From Kryptolebias marmoratus (Eukaryota; Chordata; Actinopteri; Cyprinodontiformes; Rivulidae), in NCBI RefSeq assembly GCF_001649575.2, contig NC_051431.1, positions 25,488,303-25,552,302 of the forward strand: a stretch of 64,000 nt of DNA, in the 5' to 3' direction. Made by a program: the position numbers and the translations under genes. Of this stretch, positions 12,795 to 26,596 are shown one piece after another; position 1 is the stretch's first letter, and each line of letters begins with the position of its first letter. Under the pieces are notes generated by a model that made no database searches, had not been told where the DNA came from, and saw only the letters and a program-made list of their open reading frames with translations.

Positions 12795-13478
12795 AACAGA
12801 ATTTCGCACATACTACCACACCAAATTTTAACTCATCATCTGCAAATTTGACTGAGCTGTAGCCATTTTTGTGTTGGCTAATGCTAATTAATTGTGGTGA
12901 CCATCTTGAATTGGATTGACTCTAAATGTTGTAGATGTACAGCCTAGAACTGCTTTCTGGAAGCTTCATTGAAATCTGCCCAGTTGTTCATAAGATATTT
13001 TGCTAACAGGATTGACTCCATCAGTTCATGCCAAAGTTTGAGCAGCACATGGAGCATGTGTTGTGAACGACTCTCAGCTATGAGCAGCACACTTAATTTT
13101 AGCACAATATCTGCAAAACCACAGCCACTTCTCTGTTTTCTGAGGCAGCCATCTTGCATTGGACCACCTCCAGACGTTATATGGGTGTAGAGGTACAGCC
13201 ACTGACTATTTCCTGGACTTTTCATTCAAATCTGTCAAGTGGTTCATGAGATATTTTGGTAACAGTTGGAGCTACCGCACCAATGATTAGGTCTGAGTTA
13301 TTTTTAAAGGCCAGTTGGCTGTGGCAGCCATTTTGAATCAGGTTGAACCCAAACGTTATTCAGTTGTATATCCAGTGATTACAGCAAGTTTCAGTAATAT
13401 TCACCCATTGTGTCAAAAATGAATTTTGATAGCAGACAAACGCACAGACACACGGACAAATACATTACCGTCCACCTT
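12795..13478 (+). repeat. Palindrome-ended repeat, copy D (three body units)
   Basis: Body units start near 12808, 13065 and 13265. The shared tail acagacacacggacaaatac lies at about 13442. The palindromic end is missing. Confidence 0.75.
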
Positions 13479-13484
13479 GCCTGT

Positions 13485-14900
13485 CAGTGGTGGCCAATAA
13501 AAGGTCTAAAGAGGCCAAATTATAATATATTTCACATAGAATAGATTCAAAGAACAATCAGCCTATAAAATCCTGTCTTATATACTAAACCACCATGTGA
13601 GTGTGAAAGATGAAAACCTCCATCAGTACAAATAAGGTAATTCTTGCATTTAAACTGGATCGTAAAGTAAGAGAGACAAAAGAAATCAACGTACACTCCT
13701 TCCATTTAATAGACATTTTCTCTTACAAAAACAATGGTACAAGAATGCATAGAGTGAGCCGCACCCACAGTCGGCTCATTGACTGACATGAGAACATGGA
13801 GGACACGAGGAGAAGGCAAGAATACGCTAAAAACAAATCCAACAAACACTGCTCGCAGGTATTTAGTTCATACATACTCCTATGGTCTCCTATACACAAA
13901 ACAACCAAATGAGATACAACTGTTATGCAACCTCACACAAGAAAAAAAAAACCCACATACACAAGCATACACGCTGTCACGCAAAGTGTGTGTGGGTGAA
14001 ACATAGCAACAGTGGGACTGAGAGAAGGACTCAGATACAAGTGAGAACTTTACACACCGTCACTTCATCGCAACTCAATGGGCCCTTGACTGAGATGGCA
14101 GCGGAAAACTGATCTCAGAAATAGTGAAAACCTTTAAATTATTAGGTTCCAAAATATAAACATATGTTTAACATAACCTTGTATTTGATTGGTAAAACTG
14201 GGGGTGGTTGTAGGAGCCACAGGCTGTAAACAAAGAAAGACTTTCCCTCTCTACAGCACACAGCTTTTTACCGTAGTAAGCAGTACACTTAAAGCTGCGC
14301 TCATCGAGACTGCAGATCGGGAGGAAAGTTTACAACTTATGTGTTGTGTGGTAACCAGGGAAATCTCGGGCCATAATGGTTAATGATATCGCATCCAAAC
14401 ACACTTTTCGCCATGTGTGCTGTTAGAAAGATGACATCAATTGCTTAAAACAAACAAAACGTTAAAGTTTCATTCAAAGACAAAGACATTCATGTACAGA
14501 AAACACTGGACCTCAACCCTTCATAAAATATGATAAACAGACGGGTTGATTTAACCCCATGAAATGCTCTGCGGTCATTTACTAAATAACAAACAAAACA
14601 GAATACACAAAGTAGTTTTTTTTTTCCTTACACTCGTTTGTATTTAATAACTGTGCGTTTCTAAAAGCATCCTCATGGCCACTTTTCCCCAACACGCTCA
14701 CTAAACTACAAGTTCTCTGGTGTAAACTCGAGAGGATTGTCCTCGCCTGTAAAACGAGCCTGACTTCACTACAATTAGGAAAGAACACAACAAATGAGAT
14801 AACAGTTCAGGTGAGAAGTGCTACTGGAACATGAACTTTTTGACATAAAGGTAACTATTAATCAAGTCTGCCCTCCTGTGGAGAAAAGTCACTCAATTTT
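13485..14900. other. AT-rich sequence downstream of slc25a36
   Basis: No repeat or gene recognised. It may be part of a long slc25a36 3' UTR or plain intergenic DNA. Confidence 0.4.
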
Positions 14901-14902
14901 CT

Positions 14903-16317
14903 TTTATTCTTTTTTTCAAAATTGAGTAATTAACCGCAACACATTCACAAATTGTAGATTATATGTATATATAAGTATATATTTTTTTAAATTATAATTT
15001 GTTAAAATTAGTTAATTATATTAACTTCTATTTCACAACATGGGTAAATGTTTTACTCTTCTTATCACAAAGGTTGCTCTACCTGATTATGTACATTTCA
15101 GAAGGTAATCGGCTTTAGTTTAACAAGTTTTTTCTCCCCACATATGGTTAACACAAACACGCACCAAGTCAAAGGTCAAAGTCATAACACAGACCTCATT
15201 TACAACAAGCAAGCAGATTTAAATCATATATATACTTTGTATAAATACATCTCGACTCTTGTAATCCAACGAGATGTTGAAAACAGAGTGCATCTGTGTT
15301 TTGTTAAAAACTTGTGCGTCTCGTCATTCACGCTGCTTATAATCGACGGTCAGACAGAACCCTGCGTCCTCTAACAGCCGCTCTGCGTCTTGGTCTATGT
15401 TACATTTTCACACAAGGCACGTCACCTGTTAACCTCCTCCTAATCTAACCTATTTTCTGCTTATCCTGCCTCTTCAAGCCTCAAGCCTCCCTGTTTCTGC
15501 TGACTTCAGAACATTTGTGATCCACCGCAGTGCTGCACGGCAGCTACTGACTCTATTTGCACTTTACTGGGCTTTTTTTTTTTTTTTTTGAGGGATGCAG
15601 GGACTAAAACACAGCCAACTGTGTAGGTCACGACTACTCAAAGGTTTTAACTGCTTTGATTTTGATTCAAGTTACAGAAGAGGCAGAATATACTATAGGT
15701 CAGATGCTCTGTCTGACATATCCAAAGAGAGAAAATGGAGGATAAAACAGAAATATAAACAACACTACTCTTTGTGCCATATTTTCTTCTTCCTTTCCAG
15801 GTTGCGGGGGGCTGATGTCTATCTCCAGAAGTCACTGTGAGAGGCGGGGGACACCCCGGACAGGTCTCCGGTCCATCACAGGGACACATAGAGACAAACA
15901 ACCATTCCCTCTCTCACTCACACCTAGGGACAATTTAGAGTTACCAATGAACCTAACATACATGTTTTGGTCTGTGGGAGGAAACCGGAGTACCTAAACG
16001 GGGAGAACATGTAAACTCCACCCAGAAAGGCCAGGAGGTGAACCTGCGACCCTCTCGCTGTGAGGCGACAGCTCTAAAACTGTGCTGCCGTGCCTCCCTG
16101 TGCTATACCCTTTAGTTATAAAACAAAACTCAAAGGTGTATTTCTACATTTTTTAACAACCACTCTTATCCCTAAGATAAAGGTTATGGTGCTGTCCCAG
16201 TTCTTTTCTGACAAATAGATTGGTAGCTGTGCTAGCTGGTGTGCAGGAGATCCTGTTTTCTGTTTATCTCTCAGCGAGGGCAGGGTTATCCTAACTGACT
16301 AGGTTCGAAGGAAGACT
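14903..16317 (-). other. slc25a36 3' UTR and downstream region (extent uncertain)
   Basis: Downstream of the stop there is no further open frame of interest. The first clear AATAAA on the minus strand that I noticed is at 14908-14903, so a 3' UTR of about 1.4 kb is possible. A minus-oriented SINE (15787-16098) would lie inside it. The next kilobase down to about 13700 is unique AT-rich sequence that could also be transcribed. Confidence 0.35.
15787..16098 (-). repeat. tRNA-headed SINE copy 1
   Basis: Minus-strand copy of a fish SINE seen six times in this window. Hallmarks: a tRNA-like head with GGTGGCRCAGTGG and RTTAGAGCTGTCGCCTC, then CTCCCACAGACCAAAAACAT, ATGCATGTTAGGTT and GGACTGGAGACCTGTCCRGG, and a GATGGATGG-type tail. 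The head is at the right end (16081-16098). Confidence 0.8.
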
Positions 16318-16511
16318 TTAACCGTTCAGGAGGTAGACCACCAGCTCGTAGGTGCACATCATAATAGCAGTGTTAGGGATCTGGCGTACCAGATGTGTGG
16401 TGAGACCCCGGTACAGGGCGCGGTAGCCCTCTTCCCTGGGCACCGTCGTTAGAGTCTGGAAAAAAGAGCGGTATTTGGTGCCTTCTTCTCGTAGCCTGGT
16501 GCGAATTACCT
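16318..16511 (-). CDS. slc25a36: slc25a36 coding exon 7 (C-terminus)
   Basis: 194 nt ending in TAA at 16320-16318. Separated from exon 6 by an 89-bp intron. Completes the third signature [10 protein letters not shown] and ends with [10 protein letters not shown], as in the human protein. Confidence 0.95.
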
Positions 16512-19500
16512 CTGCAAATTAAAGAATACAAGGCAAATGAAAATTTCTCCCTAACAATACTTTTAGACAAGGACAGCTGAAACTGACAGCGAGCTCTCAC
16601 CATGAGGATAAGCAATAGATGTGGCACAGGTCTTGGAGGTGGCAGCAGCGAGCATCATTCCAACAAAGTCCGAAGCATCTTTTGATGCATCCTCTTCATC
16701 GTCCATGTTCTGCGGCGCCTTCGCCTCCAATAGGCGCCTCTTAATGTTTTCATAGATAACAAAGTGGATCACAGTCTCCGAGATACCAGCGTAGGATGCC
16801 GACATTCCCCTGTAGAAGCCCCGCAGGCCGTCTGCTTTATACACCCGGCGCACGCACTCAAACGCACTCATCCTCTGCTCCCCTCGGTTCCTGGAAAAGG
16901 TTAAAACGTAAACATTCGACAATTTGTAAAGCGCCAACATTCAACCTTCAGTCTGGATAAAACACATACACAGACCCACACAAGTAAATAAGAGACTATA
17001 AAGAAACTTCAACAACAGCCCAGATTTCAGTTCACTAAAACAATGAATGACTTTCTATAATTTTACTATTTTGTAAATATTAAAAACAGAATCCTCAATT
17101 ACAATCAGCCCCACGACTGTGCTTAACACATACAATAATCTATGAACGGTTAATACATTTATGATGCAAATAAACTGCAGTCTTGTTTCCAGGTTTGTGT
17201 TTTCTGGAGTCAATGAACAGATTAATACAGTAAGCCACAAGGGTCAAAAATAGCAAATAGAAAATAGAAAAAAATAAAAAACAGGAAAAGTTTCAGTTTA
17301 CATTCCGACAACATGTTTTTTTTCTGTGTTTTAAAAGTGCAACAGAGTGGTGTACATATTTAGTTTGTCGCCTAAAACTGAAAGTTTTACAAATAAAATA
17401 AATGAGGCTCACATGTAAACCAAGACAGTGAGGTAACCCTTTAAACTCCAAAAAGGCTTTATACAAATCTGACAATGTTAGTAATTCCTTTAGACTGCTT
17501 CTGTCCTTATTCGGTGGGTTGCAAAATCATTCAGCCTATTGTAACCTTTCTATTCTGTTGCCTTACAACAAATTGATTGGATTTTTAATTTGATCATAAA
17601 TAATAAACCTACAAGAGGTTAAATGAGAGGGAAAGACTTTTCATATAATTTTCAAAAGTATAACACTAAAAACTGGTGTGTGAATAAGTATTCACCTGCT
17701 ATGCTTTGAAGCTGTGACTACATCTCGTTAAATAAGATTCACCTGAGAGCGATCTAAGTGTCAAACAATCTCAGTACATATACACCTGCTGTAACAGCCC
17801 CCAGAACCAACACCAGTTCAACACCTTGATGTAGTGCGGGCTACCGCCAAACAAAATACATCATGAAGACCAAGGAACTCTCTACACATTTCTGAGACAA
17901 AGCTGAAAAGAACAGATCAGGGTTGGGTCGTAAAAAAATGTTCCACTATCTCACAGAGCTCCAATAAATCTATTATTAGGAACTGGAAAGAAGATGCAAC
18001 CACAGCAAACCTGCCAAAAGAGAGGGCTGTCCACCAAAACTCATGGACTGAACAAGGAGATTATTCAGAGAAACTTTTAAAGGCTCTGTCATACTCCATA
18101 AGAAGCCAAGAAGTCTGTTTGTGGTGACGTGGTTGCGAGACGTTCGTTTTCACACACCTATCAAAGTCCACGAGACACTCGGATCAGAATCGAATCAGAA
18201 ATCCCAGGAAGCTCCTCCCTCCTCCTACAGCATTAAAACAGGTTTCTTCCCTCCGGCTTCTCAACTCTCGTGTCAATGTACAGATTTTCTCTTCCTTTGC
18301 CCTGACCAGACGTGTTTATTAAACAGACAGAGACAGAGGCAGTAACAGCCACGAAAAGCCGCCTGTGTCTCTGCGGTCTTTTTAAGTTCATAGGTTTTGA
18401 TGGAACAGTCATAAAGACGGCTGTATTTTCTAACAGCCTCCAGGAGCAAAATGACTCTATTAAAGCTCACCGACCTTTCTGCATAAACACGCCCACAACA
18501 ACTTCTGCTCAATCACACAATACTTGTCTTAAACTCCTGTGAAGAACAGTCCTGCCTGGGCCTGGTGTCACAAAGAAGCGGATGAAGCTGCTACGAGAAC
18601 GAAATGACGCAATTTTCATCACGCAACCAAGTGAATAAGAGCCGTCTTCGTGACTTCTCATGGAGTATGACAACAGCTTAAGAGGTTAAAAATAACCTTG
18701 ATGGCGCTGGACCGGTCTCCTGCAGAGATGGGAGGACCTGTCCACAAAACCACTATAAACTGCACTGAGCTGAGTTTCATGGAAGTGTGGCAGGAAAAAG
18801 TCAGTGTTTAAAGAAAAAAATATGGCATCATGCGCCAAACGTTATCCACTAGTTTGAGGAGAACAAGTTAAAGGACTGGCCTAATCAAAGCCAACTGAGA
18901 GTCTCTGCTTTGATTTAAAGGCTGTAGTACAAAAGAAGCACCCATCCAACCTGAAGGAGCTGCAGCAGTTTTACCACAAAGAATGGAGAACATTTCCAGT
19001 GACTTGTACCAAGCTCATGGAGGCGTATCAAAACATACACTTACACTACTTTTACTACATCAGTTCTATATTTTCTGAAATTAAAAATAAGTGATTAATC
19101 TGTAGTATTTTTGGTAGCGTTATTACTTAAAATCAATCTAAAAATCCAATTTAATCACAGAACAGAAAGGGGTTGAATACTTGTTGTACTCACCTTGCAT
19201 CCAACTGCAGACGGGTTTTTATGAGCCATATTGGATTTGTTGCTGTGATGGCTGTAAAACCTAAAAAGGGAAACATACAGCAGGATTACACTTCCAGAAA
19301 AGATGGAATACAATGAGAGGCTAAGTTTCAAGCTGCCATTGGTGATGATAAACTACATTCTAGTGTCTAGGCAATAAGCTGCATCAATGTCTGCGACAGA
19401 ACAAGGTATTTGGAGTCAACCTTTTTGGAACAAAATTTTAAATTTTAAAGAAAACTTATAGGAGAAATGCTAAACCCTTTATGAATTATTAGAGGGGAAC

Positions 19501-22500
19501 AACATGTAAAAACTGCATTTATTACTAACAGCTGTTAAAAGAGCTTATCCAGAAAACAACAGGGTAAAAAAAGTAGAGGAAAGAAATGCTAAAGAAATTT
19601 AAAAAAAAGAACCAAACATGAAAAGATGCACAGATCTGTGGTGAGTACTCACGCAGACCCAAGTAACCCCTCACATATGCAGCTAGAGACCCCTGGTGGT
19701 GCGGGGGTCTCATGGCCTTGCGAGAGGAGAGCTACGGTAGAGTAAAAGCCTAAAACAAACACAGGCTTGTGTGTAGCAAAATGACCGGCATGCAACCATT
19801 TCACTTCCCATTCCCCACATCATCCCACGGTATTTAATCTGCCACCACCTCAGGTGAAATGATCGCAGAACACTCCGAAAGACAGCAGCTGACATCCTGA
19901 CAGTGAAAGTATGGAAGTACAGGTTACACATTTTAAGTGCTTCCATTTTCTTTTTATGCTTTTTATAGTTATTTCCAACCATGTCGTTCTTGTCTGGGGT
20001 TAACATTTGTAACATTACCAATGAAAGTCCTTGTACCACTAGATATTTATGATGTGTGAAATAACATATTATATGTAACTTTCAGCACAAGCTAATCATT
20101 ACGTAGAATCAGACTGAATAATATGTCAACTATGAAGCTAACAGCTACACTTTGAGCCACATCAGGACAGCGTTGCGCCACCTCAACACCCTGTCAGTTC
20201 AGCTCAGGCAGAGGAAACGTTAAATACTGTCGGCTGGAAATTAGGAAGACTTCCTGACAAATGCTGACCTTGACTAGGCTGTTGAAAGGTCAAAGTCATA
20301 GTGTGCTAAAAGCGGCACTACCGCATACTTTAGTTTCACACACAGCTACACACAAACACGGTGCAGCTGCGGCCGCCTGACCTAAATCGTACTGGTTCAT
20401 CACTTCCAAAAGGATTAGAGTTATTTGAGAGCAAATGCTTCACTGAATTGCATCACTTAAATATGGATAAAACCTGCCAAAATACTTACATGTTTAGATT
20501 TTTAAGGAATTTGTTCTAATAGTTAAAGTAGCAGTGCTTTTTTAAAAGAATAAAAGTAGCTTAAGTTTTAATTAAATTGGTTCTTTATAAGTATGGGAAA
20601 AAAAACATCATAAAAATAATCTTGTCTTAATCAGGTTCTACAATGATTCAAATCAAACCTCAAGTGTACAAAAACAGAACAGACTCCACCGTGTCTTTAT
20701 TCATTAAACAAAAACAAGACCAAAATGGAAAAGTTATGAGAGAAAAACCACCCCATTATCCAACAGCTTCTAGAACCATTTTTAGCAGCGATAACTTAAG
20801 GTAGTTGTTTGTGGAGGAATTCTGGTCCAGTCTTCTTTACAACATGACTTCAGTTTACTGAGTTTTATTGGCTTTCATTCCTGCAGAGCTCTTTTAAGGT
20901 CCTGTCACAGTATTTGAATTAGGTTGAGGTCTGGACTTTGACTGGACCATTGCGACACCTTGATTCTTTTTCATTCTGTTGTAGTTCTGTCGCTCTGTTT
21001 GGGAGCAGGCTTCAGCTGTGGGACAGATGGCCTCACGTTTGACTGTAGAATCCTTTGACCTACAGAGGAGTTTATTGTCGACTCAATGACTGAAAGGTAC
21101 CCAGGTCTTGTGGCTGCAAAACGAGTCCAAATCATCAGCCCTCCACCACCATGCTTGGTAGTTGGTATGAGGTGTTGATGCTGATATGCTGCATTTAATT
21201 TGGGAAAATATCTCTACTTTGGTATCATCTGTACATAAGACATTGTTCCAGAGGTTTTGTGGTTCATTCAGATGCAACTTTGCAAACCTAAGTTGTACCA
21301 CCATGTTCTTCTTAGCAAGAGAATTTCTCCTGCAACCCTTCCAAACAAGCCATATGTGTTCAGTCTTTTTATAACCTTACTGTTATAAACTTTAACATTT
21401 CACTTGATAACCGAGGCCCGTACAGTCTCAGGTTTTGTTGCAATTTCTTCGAACCCTGCACAGTCTGACCTTGGACTGAATTTGCTGGGGCATCCACCTT
21501 TGGGAAGACTGGCAACTGTCTTAAATGTTTTCTACTTGTGAGTAATCCTTATCACTGTGGAATGTTGATTAAAATCTTTTAGTATCCAAATAGACTGAAA
21601 AATGTCTCCAACTCTTCTCAGATCGATGGGCAGCAACAGTTGCTTCTCTAAGGTTCCTGCTGGCATTGTGTTAACAAACACCTGTGTGCTCCAGAGCAGC
21701 AAAATGCCAAAACTTTGGCTTTTATAGAGGTGTTCACACTGATGATGATCAGTTAATCAAGTGATAAACAATATAAATAATGTCACAGTTGAATTTGTTG
21801 GGTGTTTTTGTAGACTTCAGGTTAGATTTGAATAAATAAGGAACCTGGTAAAAACCAAGTCATTTTTATTATGCCCTGATATGTAAAACCCTAGAATGGA
21901 AAAAGGGTGGACTTTCGTTTTTTTCTTGACACCACTGCAGGTTGTAAACCTTTGCTGCATTTAAATCTTACAAACCCTGTGCAATAAACTAGTTTTACCA
22001 CCTTTTGTTTTTTACAGAACAGCAAAATAACACAAACGTTACTCAAGCCTGATCTTGTAACGCCACAGTGTGTAACAGCTTTACCAATAATGAACAAGAC
22101 AAGGCCCATTGGCCAGGACAAACAATCTCATCTGGTTAAAGAATTTGACAAAAAGACATGAACAGAGGTGCGTGTCAGTCGGTGATCTCCGATATTTTAC
22201 TTACCTGCCATTCCTGCCGACGCCATGTGCACTTGTGTGGAGTCCGGTTCCAACACGCCATTCAGTTTCTCTTTGGCAGTGGAGTAAGCAGCAAAGTAGA
22301 TCGCTCTGTTGGAAATAAACAAACCAGCTCAGTACGTGTTGCAACCCTAGAGATATAAATCATATGCCGCATTTTTGGATTTCTGCGTACAACCGCTAAT
22401 TAGTCTCAGCCCCTGCCTCTAGATGCTTTGCAGCTCCTCAGTTACAGTAGATCTAAAAAGTGTACACACCACTATTAAAGAGCCAGGATTTTCTGATGTA

Positions 22501-25500
22501 AAAAATGAGACCACAGTGAATCAATTCGTTACTTTTCCCAACTTAATGTGACATACAGTCTATCCTATACAGTCCAACTGAAAAACAAACAAATCTGTTG
22601 CACCCCGCAGCAAAAGGCATGTCTTTAAAGCCTCGCAAACCTTTAAGATAATTTCATTGTTGAAAGGTAACAGTGAGGGGAAGGTTACAAAATAACTCCT
22701 CAGGATTAGATATCCCGTGAGACACAGTGAGGACAGTCAACAGGAAGTGGAGAAAATACTGGACAACACTAACGTTAACAAGAGCTGGGAATAAATGGAA
22801 TAAATGTGTTATGGTCTAATGAAACCAAAACTGAACTTTATGACCAACATTTCCAAAATGTTTGGTTTAAAAAAAATAAAATAAAAAGAGGAAAAAAATG
22901 GCATTGTGTTTCACCAAAAACCCCACCATACCCACAGTGAAACACGGTGGAAGCATCATGCTTTATAGTTGCTCTTCTTCAGCTCAAACTGGGGTTTGAG
23001 TCAACGTAGGTGGAATTATGAACAACTCTAATTTGGGCCCCAAATCCTCTAATGTCTGCTGAAAAACTGCAGATTTAAGTTTTTCAAACTAAACTTAAAC
23101 TAAATGCTGTAATTTAATCAAAAAATACTTCAAAGACAATATGTTTTAAACATGTTCACACAATCAGATAGTTGCACCTTTTAATCTTTTTTATGCTTTG
23201 CTTTCTCACACATATGTTTGTGATTCTGTTGAATTGTATATAATATGGATCATATTAACAACAAACAAGAGTATCGCCAGCAGAGTTAGAGCTGGGACAA
23301 AAAATCATCCACAGCGACACATCACATCACAATACGACCCACCTTAAGACGAGTATATAAAAATAGTTTTTTAATGATTTATTGTGGTCTTATTTTTACA
23401 TTTTAAACCCCTCGCATTTTAACAGGACTGTTTATACTTTTTAAATCCACTGTGCACACGGGAACATAAATCTGACCTCAATGTCAGCTTTAGTTTAATG
23501 AGCATTAAACATGAATTAGGTGGAATGCCAGTAGCAAATGTAATTTTCACAACAAATAATTTTTGCCAAACAAATGCACCATTTAAAAAGAATTACTTCA
23601 TTTCACTAAATTAAACAGTCATTATAGTTTTCTTCATACTTGTGCTTAAATGTAAATGTTTGTGAGGCTTTAGTATCTTCCCTGATAATGATGCAGTGCA
23701 GCATGCTCATCCATCACATTAGAAAAGGTGCTTTGCACATTCAAATTTGAAACTGCATAACAGCTCAGGAGGCAGTGGAAACAGCACTCATTTATGCATG
23801 ATTTTAACTAGACACTTCACATACACTGAGCAGTGGCACCTGCTTGCCTGAGCGTTAGCAGCTGCTCATTACACCCAACTTTCCTTATCTCATTATTACT
23901 GAGAGAAACGCCTTCAAAGCTGTCGGTGTGTTTCCAAATTACGCTCCTGCTGTTGTTGCCATGTTTCCAAAAGGCAGATGCTGAAACTGCTGAGAAAGCC
24001 ATGAGCATGAATGGCACCTTAATGATCATGGAGCCTTAATGCTTCTTTGTTACCAAGTAACCCCGGGGAACCTTGTAGTTGTTACAGCTGCACATGCAGT
24101 TATGCCAAAAGTAACTTTGACCACAGTTCAAGGAAAACAAAAAAAAGATTCTAAATAGAAAAACTATAATATGCTAAATTTGTGGCTCTAGAGAAAGGAA
24201 TTCATTTAGCATTTTTCTCAGACAAAATTAATTTTATATTAAAGTGTATTTAGCAATTTTAGAAGGAGCTCAATAGGAAATTGTGCAGTTTTGGCAAAGC
24301 AATACAGCACAGCTTTGTTCACATACCAATGAGAATTACATCTGGTTAAAAATGATTTTATATTATTATAAATTGTGAACGGTAAATGGACTATACTTAT
24401 AAAGCACCTTTCTAGCCAACCAGGCCACTCAAAGCCCTTTACAACACAATCTGCCCTCATTTCCTCATCCACACACATCCACTACATCTCTGAAGCTAAC
24501 CTGAATACATTATTCTATAGAGACTAATCAGTGCTTTTGGATCACACTCATACACTGATAGGGCACACATTGAAGGCAATGAGGGGTTCAGTGTCTTGCC
24601 CAGGGACACTGCAACATGTGACCGCTGCCAGGAATCAGTGCGCTGTGCATTGCGACTAATTACATATATAAGGAGCTCTGGATTGTAAGGCTCACTGTCG
24701 TTTTTTGAGAAAATCGAAGGCTTTTAAGTACGTCTTATAGTCCGGAAAATACGGTATCTCATTGAACAACGACTGCTCTGAGCTCTGAGCCACAGCCAAA
24801 CAGGACAGGACTCAGAATGGGAACCCTGTGGAACCACCTTTATAAAATTATTGGGCAATAAATTTAGTATGCCAGTGTAAAAAATAATTGACATAAATAA
24901 TCTGATGATTTTCATCAAAGTTGGGACACGTTTGAGAAAATGATTTTGTTTGATTACTAAATGGTAACAGTCAGATAAAGTATTATATTTAAAAACTTTT
25001 TTGTGCCAAATATAATGCTGATACTTTGTTATCAAATATACCAAAAAATACTCAGAATGTGAAATGAAATGTGAAGACCGCGGAACATGTTTAACCTCTT
25101 GCCTTTACTGTAATAGGACTTTGCAGTCTTTCATTTCCTACTCATGGTGGTAAATTGCCAAGAATAAAGTGTTTATAATAAGAGTGGAAGAATAATTACC
25201 TGGAAGGTGCCACACCCACTAAATTTGGCCCCAAGCCCCTGAAAAGAGAACGAGGTCCCTCTTTCTCCAATATCAATCTGAAAAGAAAACAAAACAAAAA
25301 AAAACAGACATTTAAACTTGATCACATGTCAGCTGGTTGAACATTTTATTCAACACAGTCAGTCACGGCTTGTCTACTAATGGAGCGACTGTTGTCTCTC
25401 TTTTCAAGGTAACGCTGTTCTGAAATGATGTTTACAGGAGTTAGCATGTTAGCCTGTAAAATATATACACCCTACAACTGCAGGCTCGCTACGGAGGCGA

Positions 25501-26557
25501 AAAACCAGCTAATAATTACTAACATCAGCTGTCAGGTTCTCAGTGTTACTTTACAGAAGCAGAACGGCAGAGATGTCATTTGGAAACAACTACTTTAGAG
25601 TTATAAATAAATCTAAACAAAACACCCTGCATATTAAAGTAAATCTAAATTTTCAGCCTTCAGCTTAAATATGATCATAAATAAAGATGTTATAATAAAA
25701 CTGCTGATCACAAAATGGTTCAAAATCTGTCTTAAGTTCGGGAAAAATACGACGCTGATTTTAAGCAGTTACTCAACATGTTCACTTCTGTTTTCCTATG
25801 TTCCTGATTTATATCTGTGCATAAAAATGAAATTAACTATAATTGTTTTAAAATAGTATTAGTATTATACCTGTGTTTTTATTTGTTGGTGTACAGAACT
25901 TTGGTCAATGGTGTTGTTTTTAGTGCTTTATAAATAACATTGTATTGTATTAAATGTATACCGGGAGCCATGATGTTAGTGGAGCAGTAAAGTGGTTGTT
26001 AAAAAAACTAAACCTTTGAGTTTTGTTTTATAACCAAAGGGTACGGCGCAGGGTGGTATGTTCTGTAGATCTGTGAATGAAACAGTTTTTCTGCCTTATT
26101 TTTTGTTGCTGTTGTGTGTGTGTCATAACTGCTGTAATTTCCAGCAAAAAGACCAATCATCATCATCATCAACCTCAAATGCTACACAAATGTCAGGAGA
26201 AGCTGTGGACAACATTCAATGCCCTAAATGAGCCACTGATCCTTGATGGCCCTTGAATATAAAAGCAATATTTGATTGTAATTAACACAAAAAGATTAAA
26301 AGGGACACGTGATAAAGATACGATGCATCAGGTGGGCTCCACAGAACAGGGATGTTTATCAAGTTTAGCAGGTTACGGTCTGTTGTAAATGTTTGAGCTG
26401 CTTTTCAAGTAAAGATTATGACTTTGCTTCAAGCTATCCTCTCACAAATGTGGCTCCTATTACATTTAAAATATGAATTGGCAATTTACCAAAACCAAAT
26501 TTACTTTAGCTGAGTCATCATGATAAGTCAAAAGAAAAAATATACAAAAGAAACAAC

Positions 26558-26596
<39 letters not shown>

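Noticed and set aside
24376..24660. Possible tRNA gene or pseudogene at the right end of the repeat
   Set aside because: The A and B box regions are too degenerate. It fits a worn SINE head better than a tRNA.
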